Shown: positions 34,073 through 43,351, numbered from the stretch's first letter. The stretch is 64,000 nt of DNA from Streptomyces aquilus (GCF_003955715.1 NZ_CP034463.1:2418001-2482000), one strand, 5' to 3'. The notes: a model not told the origin generated them from the letters alone. Numbers and translations are program-made.

Positions 34073-36859
34073 TCACCGGTGTGAGGTGAACTCCACGACC
34101 TGCTGGTAGGTCGGCCGGTTCTGCCAGCTGATGTTGTAGTGCTTGATGCCGCCCAGGGTGCGCTGGACGATCGAGTCGGCGCACCACTGATTGCCCGCGG
34201 AACACAGGTCGTCACCCGGGTAGACCTGGGCCGCGGTCTTGCCGGCCGCCGTCTTCAGGGTGCTGATCAGGATGTCCCGGCAGGCGCTGAGGCTGCCGCC
34301 GCCGCAGTACTTGTTCGCCAGCGGTCCCTGCACGGACTCGCCGAGCACCGCGCGGATGTCCTTGTCGACGTAGGACCACCAGCCGTACTGGAAGGAGCTG
34401 CCCGCGTGCGAGCCGGTCGGGCCGTGCGCGGCCGAGGGCGACTCGTCCACCGGCAGGTTGGCCTGGAAGGCGGTGAACAGGCCGCTGCCCAGGCCCGGTT
34501 CGAACTCGGCCTCCACCAGCAGCGGCCACCACGCGTCCAGGATGCGGATCGCGTCCGCGTCGGCGTACGTCTTCGAACCCGCCGACGTCTCCGTGCGCTT
34601 GCCGCCCGCGGTGAGCCAGGCCTGGAGCTTGGTCACCGCCGCCGCGGCCGTGGAGTCGGTGACCGTACTGCTGTTGATCACCTTGAGGAGATCCGGCAGG
34701 ACGTCCTCCGCGCGCAGGTCGGCGAGGGCCGCGTCGGCCATCGCCTTCACCAGCGAGGCCCGGGTGACTCCGCCCGCGGCGACGAGCTTCTTCACGCGGT
34801 CCTCCAGGAGGTTGCCGCGATGCACCGAGCCGTCACCCCAGGGCGCGGTCGTGTAGTCCTTCGCCTGTTTGTTGTTCCAGGAGATGTAGTAGTCCTGGTC
34901 GATGGAGTTGGGGTGGGCCGAAGCCGCCGTGTAGTCGGCGGTGTTGGTCGTCGCGTTCCAGTTCTTCCACTCGTACGACGCCTGCGCCCACACCGGGAAC
35001 TCCGCGTCCACGCCGCTCGCGCGTACCGGGTTGTCGCCGCTGTTGTAGTACGCGGTGTGCGTGGAGTCGGCGTAGAACCAGTTGAACGTGTAGTTGATGT
35101 GCTGCACCGCGCTCTGGAAGGTCTGCGGACTCTTCACGTAGTCGGGGTCGTTGAGCATCTGGAAGCCGATGATCGAGTCGGCCTCGTGCATGTACGACGA
35201 GCGCAGCGTGGTGTAGGCGACCTTCTTGCCGCCGACGGTGGCCCGGTAGGCGACGGGGCCGTACTTCGTCTTCCAGACCCGCATCGTGTACGAGCCGGCG
35301 GCGGTGCCGTCGGCCGTGGTCGGGGCCCAGGAGTTCTTCTGTTCGATCTTGTCCATGGCCGTGCAGGTGCCGTGGTACAGGTAGTGGAAGTCGTCCTGGC
35401 ACAGCTCGACGGCGTAGGTGTCGATGATGTCCTGGCCGGAGGTCGTGGCGGACCACGAGTAGTCCTGGCCGCGGCCGAGTTCGACGTACATGCTCAGGCC
35501 CGCGAAGGAGGCGCCGCGTGCGCTGATGCCGGGGCCCTGGATCTCCTGGAGCATGAGGAGCTGGGGGGCGAAGTAGCCGGTCTGCGGACCGAAGACGGCG
35601 ACCGGGTGGCCGCTCGCGGTGTGGGCGCCGCTGACCACGAGGGCGTTCGACATGCCGCGCTTGGCCGAGGTGAGGGCGTTCGCGGTGGCCGTGGCGGCGG
35701 CCTTGGAGGCGCTCTGGTCGCCGCCGGTGCCGGTCGGGTCGTAGACCAGCGGCTCGGTGGCCACCGTGCCGGCGTCGGGGAGTGCCTCGCCCTGCGGGGT
35801 GGTGGGCTTGGTGGCGTACGGGAAGCTCTCGCCGTTGTGGACGGTGAGGACGGCCTCGGGGTCGTTGCGCTCGCGGAAAGACTCCCAGACCTCGGTGCCC
35901 TTCGTCACGCCGTACTGCTCCTGGGCGGCGAGCAGCGATATCGCGTTGTTGACCTCACCGCCGCCGCCGGAGCCGAACAGGGCGCCGATGACGGAGGCCA
36001 GCGCGACCAGGTCGGTGATCTTGAAGTGCTCGATGGTGCCGGCGTTGGTGACGGAGTCCTTGTGACCGGTGAGGACGTACTCGCCGGGGAAGTAGCGGCC
36101 GCTGTCGGAGGCGTCGATGTAGGCGTTGATGCCCGCGAGGTAGGCGTTGGCGTCGGCGAGGGCCTGCTGGCCCCGGGTGCCGTTGGCCGCGACCGCGTTG
36201 TCGATCTGTGCCTGGAGGTCGGCCTCGCTGTAGGGGGCGTTGCGCCAGAACTGCTGTTCCAGGCCCTGGTTGGAGGGGGCGCCGCCGGCGAAGGTGGTGA
36301 GCTGGCCGCGCCCGACGTGCCGGAAGACGTCCATCAGCCACAGCCGGTCCTGGGCCGCGGCATAGCCCGCGCCGAACTCGGTGCCGTATCTGGTGGTACC
36401 GGTGATGTGCGGCACACCCGTCTTCTTGTCGCGGACGATCGTCACGTCGGTGCGGCCGGCGGGTTTCAGGGTGGAGGCGACCTGGTCGGAGGCCACGCCG
36501 AACGAGGCGTCGTTGAAGAAGGTGTTGATCGTGGCGTTGGTGAGCGACGAGTAGCCCTTGGCCAGGTTGGCGTAGGGGCCGAGCTGGTCCTCGGCGTGGT
36601 CGGGCTGGGTGCCGAAGGCCTGGTTGAGGAGGATCTGGGCGAGGGTGGCGTTGCCGTTCTCGCCGGGCGGCAGGATGTCGGAGCACTGGCTGCCGCAGTA
36701 GTCGTTGGCGGCCGCGGTCTCGGCTGCCGCCGCGACTTGGCCAAGAGGGGACAAAAGACCGGCAATCAGGGCGCATACGGATGCGGTCTTCAGGAACCCG
36801 GTGAGTCTGCCGGGAGTTCTCAGTCTGTCGAGAGCGGTGCGTGAGGTGCGCCGAGGCAT
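34073..36859 (-). CDS. Penicillin acylase family (S45) Ntn-hydrolase, secreted
   Basis: A 928-residue precursor. A signal peptide (about 20-45, FLKTASVCALIAGLLSPLGQVAAAAE) is followed by an alpha-chain region. The probable autocleavage site lies before Ser404 in GMSNALVV, the expected N-terminal nucleophile of the beta chain. The beta chain then begins SGAHTASGHPVAVFGPQTGYFAPQL, matching the family. It is expected to hydrolyse amide bonds of N-acyl compounds such as penicillins, acyl-homoserine lactones or lipopeptides; the substrate is unknown. The ATG at 36859 follows TAGGAGC. It is convergent with the alpha/beta hydrolase gene. Confidence 0.9.
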   Translation of the reverse strand: MPRRTSRTALDRLRTPGRLTGFLKTASVCALIAGLLSPLGQVAAAAETAAANDYCGSQCSDILPPGENGNATLAQILLNQAFGTQPDHAEDQLGPYANLAKGYSSLTNATINTFFNDASFGVASDQVASTLKPAGRTDVTIVRDKKTGVPHITGTTRYGTEFGAGYAAAQDRLWLMDVFRHVGRGQLTTFAGGAPSNQGLEQQFWRNAPYSEADLQAQIDNAVAANGTRGQQALADANAYLAGINAYIDASDSGRYFPGEYVLTGHKDSVTNAGTIEHFKITDLVALASVIGALFGSGGGGEVNNAISLLAAQEQYGVTKGTEVWESFRERNDPEAVLTVHNGESFPYATKPTTPQGEALPDAGTVATEPLVYDPTGTGGDQSASKAAATATANALTSAKRGMSNALVVSGAHTASGHPVAVFGPQTGYFAPQLLMLQEIQGPGISARGASFAGLSMYVELGRGQDYSWSATTSGQDIIDTYAVELCQDDFHYLYHGTCTAMDKIEQKNSWAPTTADGTAAGSYTMRVWKTKYGPVAYRATVGGKKVAYTTLRSSYMHEADSIIGFQMLNDPDYVKSPQTFQSAVQHINYTFNWFYADSTHTAYYNSGDNPVRASGVDAEFPVWAQASYEWKNWNATTNTADYTAASAHPNSIDQDYYISWNNKQAKDYTTAPWGDGSVHRGNLLEDRVKKLVAAGGVTRASLVKAMADAALADLRAEDVLPDLLKVINSSTVTDSTAAAAVTKLQAWLTAGGKRTETSAGSKTYADADAIRILDAWWPLLVEAEFEPGLGSGLFTAFQANLPVDESPSAAHGPTGSHAGSSFQYGWWSYVDKDIRAVLGESVQGPLANKYCGGGSLSACRDILISTLKTAAGKTAAQVYPGDDLCSAGNQWCADSIVQRTLGGIKHYNISWQNRPTYQQVVEFTSHR

Positions 36860-37080
36860 GGCAGCTCCTACCGACGGGGGTGGGCCGGACGTTACCGCCG
36901 GTATCCCCGGGATTGAAGATGAACATGCGTCAAGTTTTGGTAGCCGATCCGGAGGCGAATGGGGGTCATCGGAAATCGGATGGAGCCAAATCGCTTGTCG
37001 ATACGTCTATTCGGCGACGTCCGTTCGACGACGCCGAAGTGACCGAAGTACAGGTGCAGGTGTGACGGAGGTGCAGGGCG

Positions 37081-37683
37081 ATGGCCGGTTTCCGGAGTCT
37101 GGCGAGACAGGTGCGAGATCCGCGGTGTGATCTGGCGCTGCGACGCTACTCACTGCGCAAGTGCCTGGAGCGGTTCGCTCCTTACGGGCACAGGGCGACC
37201 TGGGACCACTTGTGCTCCCGGGCCGGATTCGGTCCTGAGGACCGGTCCCCCGATCCGGCGCGGCTCGTGGCCGCGTTGGACGAGCTGGAGGAGGCGCGCT
37301 CGGTCTGGCTCGCCTACGAGGTCGAGTTCGCCGAGCGACGCAAGAAGGAGAAGCACGACGGTCTGCGCAGGCCGGGCAGTGTCGACGACTGGCACCGGCT
37401 GACCTGGGGCGGCTTCGGTGTCGCCTGGTGCGACGACCCGCGGCTCCACCCCCGTGAACCGCTGGCCGAGGTGCTGCGCAAACTGATCTCCGCGCTGGAG
37501 CGCGAACCGGGAGTGGTGTGCCCGGTGTGCCGCGGAGAGCGACTGATCTGGAAGTACGACCTGGCCCACGAACCCTCCTCGGGCCCGGTCTGCACGGACT
37601 GCGGGATCGTGGTCCCCCGTCCGGTGCTGACACCCGAGGCCCTGGCGTCGTCCAAGCGTGGACGGCTGCTGGTGTCCGCCTGA
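37081..37683 (+). CDS. Zinc-ribbon hypothetical protein
   Basis: A 200-residue soluble protein starting at ATG 37081. The C-terminal region has CPVCRGERLIWKYD and CTDCGIV, a CxxC-x(n)-CxxC zinc ribbon. The N-terminal half is helical and basic (RKKEKHDGLRRPGS). Such proteins are conserved in Streptomyces without known function; a nucleic-acid or ribosome contact is possible. A strong terminator follows. Confidence 0.72.
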   Translation: MAGFRSLARQVRDPRCDLALRRYSLRKCLERFAPYGHRATWDHLCSRAGFGPEDRSPDPARLVAALDELEEARSVWLAYEVEFAERRKKEKHDGLRRPGSVDDWHRLTWGGFGVAWCDDPRLHPREPLAEVLRKLISALEREPGVVCPVCRGERLIWKYDLAHEPSSGPVCTDCGIVVPRPVLTPEALASSKRGRLLVSA

Positions 37684-37694
37684 GTGGTGCGACC

Positions 37695-37722
37695 GGGGGT
37701 GCGCCGGGGATGCCGCACCCCC
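37695..37722 (+). terminator. Terminator of the zinc-ribbon gene
   Basis: GGGGGTGCG and CGCACCCCC form a perfect 9-bp stem with a 10-nt loop, followed by TCTTTG. Confidence 0.75.
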
Positions 37723-37838
37723 TCTTTGACGGCGTGTGACGGTCGTGAGCGCCGCCCGCGTTTTCCACAGCGGGCCAGTTGTCCACAGGAACGGCTCGCG
37801 CCCGGGCCGATGTCGGTGCCGGCTGGCACCATCGAGTC

Positions 37839-38570
37839 ATGATTCAGGTGTGTCTCAACGGGCCCCGAGGGGCGGCCGACGGAGCGGTGGTTCCGCTGAC
37901 GCCGGAAGCGTTGGCCGAGTCCGCGGCGGCGGCCGTCGCAGCCGGGGCGACGGACATCCATGTCCACCCCAAGACCCCGTGCGGTGGCGACTCGTTGTCA
38001 CCCCGCGTCCTCACGACGACCCTGGAGGCGATACGGGCGCGGGTGTCGGTCCCGGTCGGCGTCACCACGGGCGCCTGGGCGGAACCGGACCCGGCGGCCC
38101 GGCTGGAGCGGATCCGGAGCTGGACGGTCCTCCCCGACCACGCCTCGGTCAACTGGCACGAGCCGGGCGCCGAGGAGCTGGCCGCCGCGCTGATCGACCG
38201 GGGTGTCGGCGTGGAGGCCGGGATCTGGTCCGGTACGGACGGGGCTGCGCGGTTCGCCAAGTCGCCGCTCGGCCCGGGAGTGCTGCGGGTGCTGGCCGAG
38301 GTGACGGACACCTCGCCGGACACCGCCCAGGACACGGCCCGCGCCCTGCTGTCCGACCTCGGCACGGCACCGCACGGCCGCCCGGTGCTGCTGCACGGCG
38401 AGGACGGCGGGGCATGGCCGGTGCTGCGACTGGCCGGACGCCTGGGCCTGGCGACGCGCATCGGCCTGGAGGACACCCTGCTGCTCCCGGACGGCGAACC
38501 GGCGCTGTCCAACGCCCGGTTGGTGGCGGCGGGGCTGGTCCAGTACGGGTCGGCGAGACGCTCGTCGTGA
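37839..38570 (+). CDS. BKACE family (beta-keto acid cleavage enzyme), short form
   Basis: A 243-residue TIM-barrel enzyme. The family condenses a beta-keto acid with acetyl-CoA in a zinc-dependent cleavage (3-keto-5-aminohexanoate cleavage protein is the prototype). The zinc pair HVH lies in ATDIHVHPKTP (about 42-52), and LEDTLLLPDG supplies a late acidic active-site loop. It is about 30-40 residues shorter than typical members, mostly at the N-terminus, which starts directly MIQVCLNGPRG. The ATG at 37839 has no strong ribosome site. The substrate is unknown. Confidence 0.8.
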   Translation: MIQVCLNGPRGAADGAVVPLTPEALAESAAAAVAAGATDIHVHPKTPCGGDSLSPRVLTTTLEAIRARVSVPVGVTTGAWAEPDPAARLERIRSWTVLPDHASVNWHEPGAEELAAALIDRGVGVEAGIWSGTDGAARFAKSPLGPGVLRVLAEVTDTSPDTAQDTARALLSDLGTAPHGRPVLLHGEDGGAWPVLRLAGRLGLATRIGLEDTLLLPDGEPALSNARLVAAGLVQYGSARRSS

Positions 38571-38676
38571 TCGGACCGGTGACGGTACCAGCCACAAATC
38601 CCCTCGCTCCACCCCTTTCGCGCACGGACAGTTGGAGGCGATGAAACGCACCTGAGCACAGGAACGAGGAACCCCG

Positions 38677-39744
38677 ATGTCGACGCTGCGCGTCACCGCC
38701 GAAGTGCTGACCGTCCATGAACACCCGAACGCCGACGCGCTCGAACTGGCCCAGGTGGGCCTGTACCGGGCCGTCGTCGCCAAGGGCGCCTATCGCACCG
38801 GCGACGCGGCCGTGTACATCCCCGAGCAGTCCGTGCTGCCCGCCGCCCTGATCGAGGAACTCGGTCTCACGGGACGGCTGGCCGGCGGCAACGCGGACCG
38901 GGTCAAGGCGGTGCGGCTGCGCGGCGAGCTCTCACAGGGCATCGTGTGCCGGCCCGCGGCGCTGAACGGCGTCGACCTGGCGCGGGCGGCGAAGGACGGC
39001 ACCGACTTCGCGGAACTGCTCGGCATCACCAAGTGGGTGCCCCCGATCCCGCCCACGATGAGCGGCGAGGTGGAATCCGCGCCCGACCTGCTGCCCTGGG
39101 TCGACATCGAGAACATCCAGCGCTACCCGGACGTCTTCACCCCGGGCGAGCCGGTGGTCCTGACCGAGAAGCTGCACGGCTCGGCCTGCCTGGTCACCTA
39201 TGTCGCGGCCGACCAGCGGGTGTACGTCTCCTCGAAGGGCTTCGGCGCCAAGTCCCTGGCACTGAAGGCGGACCCACGGAACCTGTACTGGCGGGCGGTA
39301 CAGGGGCACGGCGTCGCCGACGCGGCCGCCCGCCTGGCCACCCGCCTCGGCGCGAGCCGGGTCGGCATCTTCGGCGAGGTCTACGGCGCGGGCGTCCAGG
39401 ACCTCACCTACGGCGCGGACGGCCGCCGGGACACCCTCGGGTACGCGGTCTTCGACGTCTCCGCGGAGATCGACGGCGAGGTGCGGTGGCTGAACGCGCA
39501 GGAACTCCTGGACGGGGACCTGCCGTTGGTGCCGCGCCTCTTCGAGGGGCCGTACGACATCGCGCGGGTGCTGGAGGTGGCGAGCGGGAGGGAGACGGTG
39601 TCCGGACGTGAACTGCATCTCCGCGAGGGCGTGGTCATCCGCCCGACCGTCGAGCGGTACAGCGCGGTGACGGGCGGCAGGGCGATAGCGAAGGCGGTGA
39701 GTCCGGCGTATCTGACCAGGAAGAACGGAACAGAGTACGAGTAG
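38677..39744 (+). CDS. ATP-dependent RNA ligase (Deinococcus Rnl-like)
   Basis: A 355-residue nucleotidyltransferase. The N-terminal OB-type domain (1-120) begins LRVTAEVLTVHEHPNADALELAQVG, similar to tRNA-binding folds. The ligase domain follows: motif I EKLHGS with the AMP-accepting Lys165, motif III IFGEVYG (about 230-236), motif IV EGVVIRP and motif V IAKAVSPAYL near the C-terminus. It would seal nicked RNA ends. No toxin or kinase partner lies nearby. The ATG at 38677 follows GAGGAA. Confidence 0.87.
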   Translation: MSTLRVTAEVLTVHEHPNADALELAQVGLYRAVVAKGAYRTGDAAVYIPEQSVLPAALIEELGLTGRLAGGNADRVKAVRLRGELSQGIVCRPAALNGVDLARAAKDGTDFAELLGITKWVPPIPPTMSGEVESAPDLLPWVDIENIQRYPDVFTPGEPVVLTEKLHGSACLVTYVAADQRVYVSSKGFGAKSLALKADPRNLYWRAVQGHGVADAAARLATRLGASRVGIFGEVYGAGVQDLTYGADGRRDTLGYAVFDVSAEIDGEVRWLNAQELLDGDLPLVPRLFEGPYDIARVLEVASGRETVSGRELHLREGVVIRPTVERYSAVTGGRAIAKAVSPAYLTRKNGTEYE

Positions 39745-39753
39745 GCGGACCTT

Positions 39754-39784
39754 GAGGGGCGCGAGGAACTGCGCGATCAGCCAC
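39754..39784 (+). repeat. Dispersed Streptomyces intergenic repeat, copy 2
   Basis: GAGGGGCGCGAGGAACTGCG followed by CGATCAGCCAC; compare 1792-1821. It lies ten bases after the RNA ligase stop. Confidence 0.7.
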
Positions 39785-39825
39785 GAGCCACCCGCACCCG
39801 GCAACGCGCACAAGCCCCCGCCCCC

Positions 39826-40311
39826 TCAGCCGCACCGCCCTGCCTCATCGCGCCGCTTCTCAACGAGCAGCCGCGACCCCGCCCCCTGCCGCTCCCCGAA
39901 CGCGTCATCCGGATTGGACAGCACACACGACTCCAACGACAGACAGCCACACCCGATGCAGTCCGTGAGGTGATCCCGCAGCCGGTTCAACTGCTTGATC
40001 CGCTCGTCGAGTTCGGACCGCCACGCCTCCGACAACCGCGCCCAGTCCTCCCGCGTAGGCGTCCGCTCCTCCGGCAACTCGGCGAGTGCCTCGCGAATCG
40101 TGGCGAGCGGGATGCCGACGCGTTGTGCGGCCCGTACGAAGGCGACCCGGCGCAGCGCGTCGCGGGAGTAGCGGCGCTGGTTGCCGGTGGTGCGGCGGCT
40201 GCTGATCAGGCCTTTGGACTCATAGAAGTGCAGGGCGGAGACGGCGGCACCGCTGCGCGCGGCGAGTTGGCCGACCGTGAGCTCATGGATCTTCTCAGGA
40301 ATCTGGGGCAC
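39826..40311 (-). CDS. soxR: SoxR redox-sensing MerR-type regulator
   Basis: A 161-residue regulator. The MerR winged helix is at 10-70 ([27 protein letters not shown] and [12 protein letters not shown]). The C-terminal [12 protein letters not shown] carries four Cys (118, 121, 123, 129) that hold a [2Fe-2S] cluster. In Streptomyces, SoxR answers to redox-active secondary metabolites rather than running an E. coli SoxS cascade. The GTG at 40311 ([14 protein letters not shown]) matches the known Streptomyces start and has GAGGG upstream; the longer open frame beyond it is artefact. It is divergent from the MaoC gene. Confidence 0.96.
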   Translation of the reverse strand: MPQIPEKIHELTVGQLAARSGAAVSALHFYESKGLISSRRTTGNQRRYSRDALRRVAFVRAAQRVGIPLATIREALAELPEERTPTREDWARLSEAWRSELDERIKQLNRLRDHLTDCIGCGCLSLESCVLSNPDDAFGERQGAGSRLLVEKRRDEAGRCG

Positions 40312-40363
40312 CCCTCGAACCCTACCCAGGCCTCCGTTGACACGGCCCCCGAGGACGACCATG

Positions 40364-40379
40364 CTAAGCAGTCGCTTAG
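40364..40379. promoter_or_regulatory. TetR-type operator before MaoC
   Basis: CTAAGC-AGTC-GCTTAG is a perfect 6-bp inverted repeat, 24 bp before the MaoC start codon. A variant (GTGAGC-AACC-GCTTAG) is at 41562-41577. Confidence 0.7.
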
Positions 40380-40402
40380 AGTTTGGGACGAGGAGGCGGG
40401 AC

Positions 40403-40864
40403 ATGGCAGAGCCGAGGATCTTCGCGGGCGCCGACGAGCTGAAGGCGGCGGTGGGCGAGCAGCTGGGGTACACCGACTGGCTGGAGGTCGACCAGAAGCG
40501 GATCGATCTGTTCGCCGAGGCCACGGGTGACCACCAGTGGATTCACGTCGACCCGGAGAAGGCCGCCGCCGGCCCGTTCGGCACGACCATCGCGCACGGC
40601 TATCTGACGCTGTCCCTGCTCCCGCTCTTCGGACCGCAGCTCATCAAGGTCGAGGGCGTGAAGATGGGCGTGAACTACGGCACCAACAAGGTCCGCTTCC
40701 CGGCCCCCGTCCCCGTCGGCTCCCGGCTGCGCGCCACGGCGACGATCACCGGGGTGGACGACGTGGCGGGCGGCGTCCAGGTGACCGTCGCCTTCAGCGT
40801 CGAGCGTGAGGGCGGCGACAAGCCGGTGTGTGTGGCCGAGTCGGTGTCGCGCTACTACCTCTGA
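40403..40864 (+). CDS. MaoC-like (R)-specific enoyl-CoA hydratase
   Basis: A 153-residue hot-dog-fold hydratase of beta-oxidation or polyketide-type acyl-CoA metabolism. The hydratase-2 motif [38 protein letters not shown] (about 37-74) contains the catalytic Asp and His. The ATG at 40403 follows GAGGAGG at ideal spacing. It is followed convergently by its likely TetR repressor, and a palindrome sits at its promoter. Confidence 0.93.
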   Translation: MAEPRIFAGADELKAAVGEQLGYTDWLEVDQKRIDLFAEATGDHQWIHVDPEKAAAGPFGTTIAHGYLTLSLLPLFGPQLIKVEGVKMGVNYGTNKVRFPAPVPVGSRLRATATITGVDDVAGGVQVTVAFSVEREGGDKPVCVAESVSRYYL

Positions 40865-40888
40865 GCGCCCCGCCCCGGGCCCTCCGCG

Positions 40889-41512
40889 CTACTTGGCCCC
40901 CACCATCCGCAGCACGAGGTCGGCGTCGAGCGCGCCGACCTCGTCGGGGGTCCAGGGGCCGTCGACGTTGAACCAGCGGGCGACGTCGATGCAGAGCGAC
41001 ATGACGGCGAGGGTGGTGCCCTTGACGTCCAGGACGTCGAACTCGCCGGACGCCACGCCGTCCTCGATGATCGCGCGCACCTCGGCGTCGCACTGCCGGC
41101 GCAGCGCGAGGATCTCCTCGCGGGCGTCCGGGCCGAGGGAGTCGAGTTCGTACTGGACGACCCGGGCGGTGGTACGGCCGCCCGCGTGCCAGCGGACGAA
41201 GGAGCTGACCGCGTCGGCGAGCCGCTCGGTGGCGGTGCCCTCGCGGCGGGACGCGGTCTGGAGGATCTCCAGCGCCTTGGCGTGGCCGATCCTGCTGATG
41301 CGGTGGAGGAGCTCCTCCTTGGTCTTGTAATGGATGTAGAGCGCGGCGGGACTCATGCCCGCGCGGCCCGCGATGTCCCGCGTCGTCGTGGCGTGGTAGC
41401 CGCGCTCGGCGAAGGCCTCCACCGCGGCGATCAGCAGCCGCCGTGCCGCGTCGGGCGTGACCTCGCCCCACGCCGACGTCTCGCCGCCGGCCGTCTCCTC
41501 CGCCGTACTCAT
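40889..41512 (-). CDS. TetR-family repressor, likely of MaoC
   Basis: A 207-residue repressor with the helix-turn-helix AVEAFAERGYHATTTRDIAGRAGMSPAALYIHYKTKEELL (about 28-67). The C-terminal half is a ligand-binding helical bundle of the acyl-CoA-sensing kind. The ATG at 41512 was chosen because upstream codons fall into the MITE-like element. Related palindromes at its own promoter (41562) and at MaoC (40364) suggest auto- and cross-regulation. Confidence 0.88.
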   Translation of the reverse strand: MSTAEETAGGETSAWGEVTPDAARRLLIAAVEAFAERGYHATTTRDIAGRAGMSPAALYIHYKTKEELLHRISRIGHAKALEILQTASRREGTATERLADAVSSFVRWHAGGRTTARVVQYELDSLGPDAREEILALRRQCDAEVRAIIEDGVASGEFDVLDVKGTTLAVMSLCIDVARWFNVDGPWTPDEVGALDADLVLRMVGAK

Positions 41513-41561
41513 CGCCTGCTCGCCCCTCTCCACTGATCGAGGGACCACCATACCGCCGAAG

Positions 41562-41577
41562 GTGAGCAACCGCTTAG
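41562..41577. promoter_or_regulatory. TetR-type operator before its own gene
   Basis: GTGAGC-AACC-GCTTAG differs from the MaoC site by two bases in the left arm. Its right arm runs into the end of the MITE-like element. Confidence 0.55.
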
Positions 41578-41801
41578 GGCCTGTCCGGCGGGTCAGGTCG
41601 CAGGAAAGCCGCGGCACCTCATCAGCGCCGGTGAGCGGGGTCTGGTGCGTCGGCATGCAAGGCGGAGGAGGGCGGCGACGCGATGGGGGCGCCTCCCGCG
41701 CGAGGTTGTTCGAGCGTGGGGGAGTCGGCAACCGACGACAACGCCGCAGGCCGGCGTGCCAGACCCCGCGTCTGCGGCATGATCCGCCGGACAGGCCCTA
41801 A
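41575..41801. mobile_element. MITE-like element, copy A
   Basis: About 225 bp with terminal inverted repeats TTAGGGCCTGTCCGGCGG and CCGCCGGACAGGCCCTAA. There is no transposase gene. The same ends and most of the interior recur in opposite orientation at 60408-60594. Confidence 0.85.
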
Positions 41802-41839
41802 ACGAGAGACCCGCGTGGCCGCAGTCGAGCAGCACGGTG

Positions 41840-42127
41840 TCAGAGCTTCTCGAACGGGTCGTGCTCTGCCAGCAGCTTCTCCAGGCGGGCCTGGTCGACC
41901 CTGCTGACGATCTGGCCGGCCTCCTGGCGGTCCCGGATGACCTTGGCCAGGGTGAAGGCGGAGGTGACGAGGTACAGGACGGCGATGGCGAGGAAGCCGC
42001 GCACCCAGGCGTTGGCGTCGAGGCGGAAGATGCCGATGGCGGTCGCCGCCATGGCGACGGCGAAGGAGGCGACGGCCTGGCCGTAGAAGGCCGCCGTGCT
42101 CTGCTGCTTGACCGGTGTGTCACTCAT
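41840..42127 (-). CDS. YiaA/YiaB-type small membrane protein
   Basis: A 95-residue protein with two hydrophobic helices (AAFYGQAVASFAVAMAATAIGIF and AWVRGFLAIAVLYLVTSAFTLAKVI) joined by a short loop. This is the YiaAB two-helix fold of unknown function. The ATG at 42127 opens MSDTPVKQQSTAAF. The C-terminal tail is charged. It follows the acyl-CoA dehydrogenase on the same strand after a 69-bp gap. Confidence 0.83.
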   Translation of the reverse strand: MSDTPVKQQSTAAFYGQAVASFAVAMAATAIGIFRLDANAWVRGFLAIAVLYLVTSAFTLAKVIRDRQEAGQIVSRVDQARLEKLLAEHDPFEKL

Positions 42128-42196
42128 GGGGACAGCTTCGGCGGACGCGGCGCCCACCACATCCGCCGAGATACTCAGGCCGGCCGACGCACCTAC

Positions 42197-43351
42197 TCAG
42201 AAGGCCGAAACCCCGGTCAGCGCACGGCCGATGACGAGCTTCTGGATCTGGCTGGTGCCCTCGTAGAGGGTCATCACGCGGGCGTCGCGCAGCAGTTTGC
42301 CCGCCGGGTACTCGTCGATGTAGCCGTAGCCGCCGAAGACCTGGAGGGCGTTGTTGGCGGCGCGGACCGCGGCCTCCGAGGCGAACAGCTTGGCCTTGGA
42401 CGACTCGGTGGCGAAGGGCAGGCCGCGGTCGACGAGGTCGGCGACCCGCCAGGTCAGCAGCCGGGCCGCGTCGACGTCGACCGCGATGTCGCTGATCAGC
42501 TCCTGGACGAGCTGGTGGCTCGCGATCGGCTTGCCGAACTGCTCCCGCTCACCGGCGTACCGCACGGCCGCGTCCAGGGCGGCCTGCGCGATGCCGACGC
42601 AGCCCGCCGCGACCGACATCCGCCCCTTGGCGAGCGCGGACATGGCGACCGTGAACCCCTTGCCCTCCTCCCCGAGCAGCGCGGAGGCGGGGACGCGCAC
42701 GTCCTCCAGGACGAGCTCGGCGGTGGCCTGTCCGCGCAGGCCGAGCTTGCCGTGGATGGTGCGGCGGCCGAGGCCGGGGGTGTCGGTCGGGACAAGGAAG
42801 GCGGAGACGCCCTTGTGGCCGGGGGCGTCGGTGGAGCGGGCGAACAGCAGCACGACGTCGGCCCAGGTGCCGTTCGTGATGAACATCTTGGTGCCGTTGA
42901 TGACGTAGTCGTCGCCGTCGCGCACCGCGCGCGTGGTGAGGTTCCCGGCGTCGGAGCCGGTGCCGGGCTCGGTGAGGCCGAAGCAGCCGACGCACTCCCC
43001 GGAGGTGAGCCCCGGCAGCCACTGCCGCTTCTGCTCCTTGCTCCCCCAGGCGGCGATCGTCTTGGCGACCAGGCCGAGCGAGACGGAGACGATCCCGCGC
43101 ACGGAGGAGTCGCCCCGGCCCAGTTCCTCCGTCACCAGGCAGTACGCCAGATGATCGCCGCCCGAGCCGCCGTGCTCCTCGTCGATCGTCAGCCCCAGGA
43201 AGCCGACCTCGCCGAGCTTCTTCACGATGCCCCGGTCGACCTCCTCGGCACGGTCCCAGGCGATGACGTGCGGGGCGATCTCGCGTGCCACGAAGTCCCG
43301 GGCGAGCTGCCGTACGGCCTCCTGCTCCTCGCTGAGTCCCAGGTTCACCAC
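42197..43351 (-). CDS. Acyl-CoA dehydrogenase
   Basis: A 384-residue flavoenzyme of beta-oxidation or branched-chain degradation. FGLTEPGTGSDAGNL is the FAD signature, LTIDEEHGGSGGD is N-terminal, and catalytic Glu lies in LYEGTSQIQ near residue 366. Length and layout are ordinary. The GTG at 43351 is the likely start. It is divergent from its TetR gene, with a clear 19-bp palindrome between them. Confidence 0.94.
   Translation of the reverse strand: MVNLGLSEEQEAVRQLARDFVAREIAPHVIAWDRAEEVDRGIVKKLGEVGFLGLTIDEEHGGSGGDHLAYCLVTEELGRGDSSVRGIVSVSLGLVAKTIAAWGSKEQKRQWLPGLTSGECVGCFGLTEPGTGSDAGNLTTRAVRDGDDYVINGTKMFITNGTWADVVLLFARSTDAPGHKGVSAFLVPTDTPGLGRRTIHGKLGLRGQATAELVLEDVRVPASALLGEEGKGFTVAMSALAKGRMSVAAGCVGIAQAALDAAVRYAGEREQFGKPIASHQLVQELISDIAVDVDAARLLTWRVADLVDRGLPFATESSKAKLFASEAAVRAANNALQVFGGYGYIDEYPAGKLLRDARVMTLYEGTSQIQKLVIGRALTGVSAF

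Noticed and set aside
41593..42123. Minus-strand frame of 176 codons over the MITE-like element
   Set aside because: It combines the element with a wrong frame of the YiaAB gene; Ser/Pro/Arg-rich text without family features.
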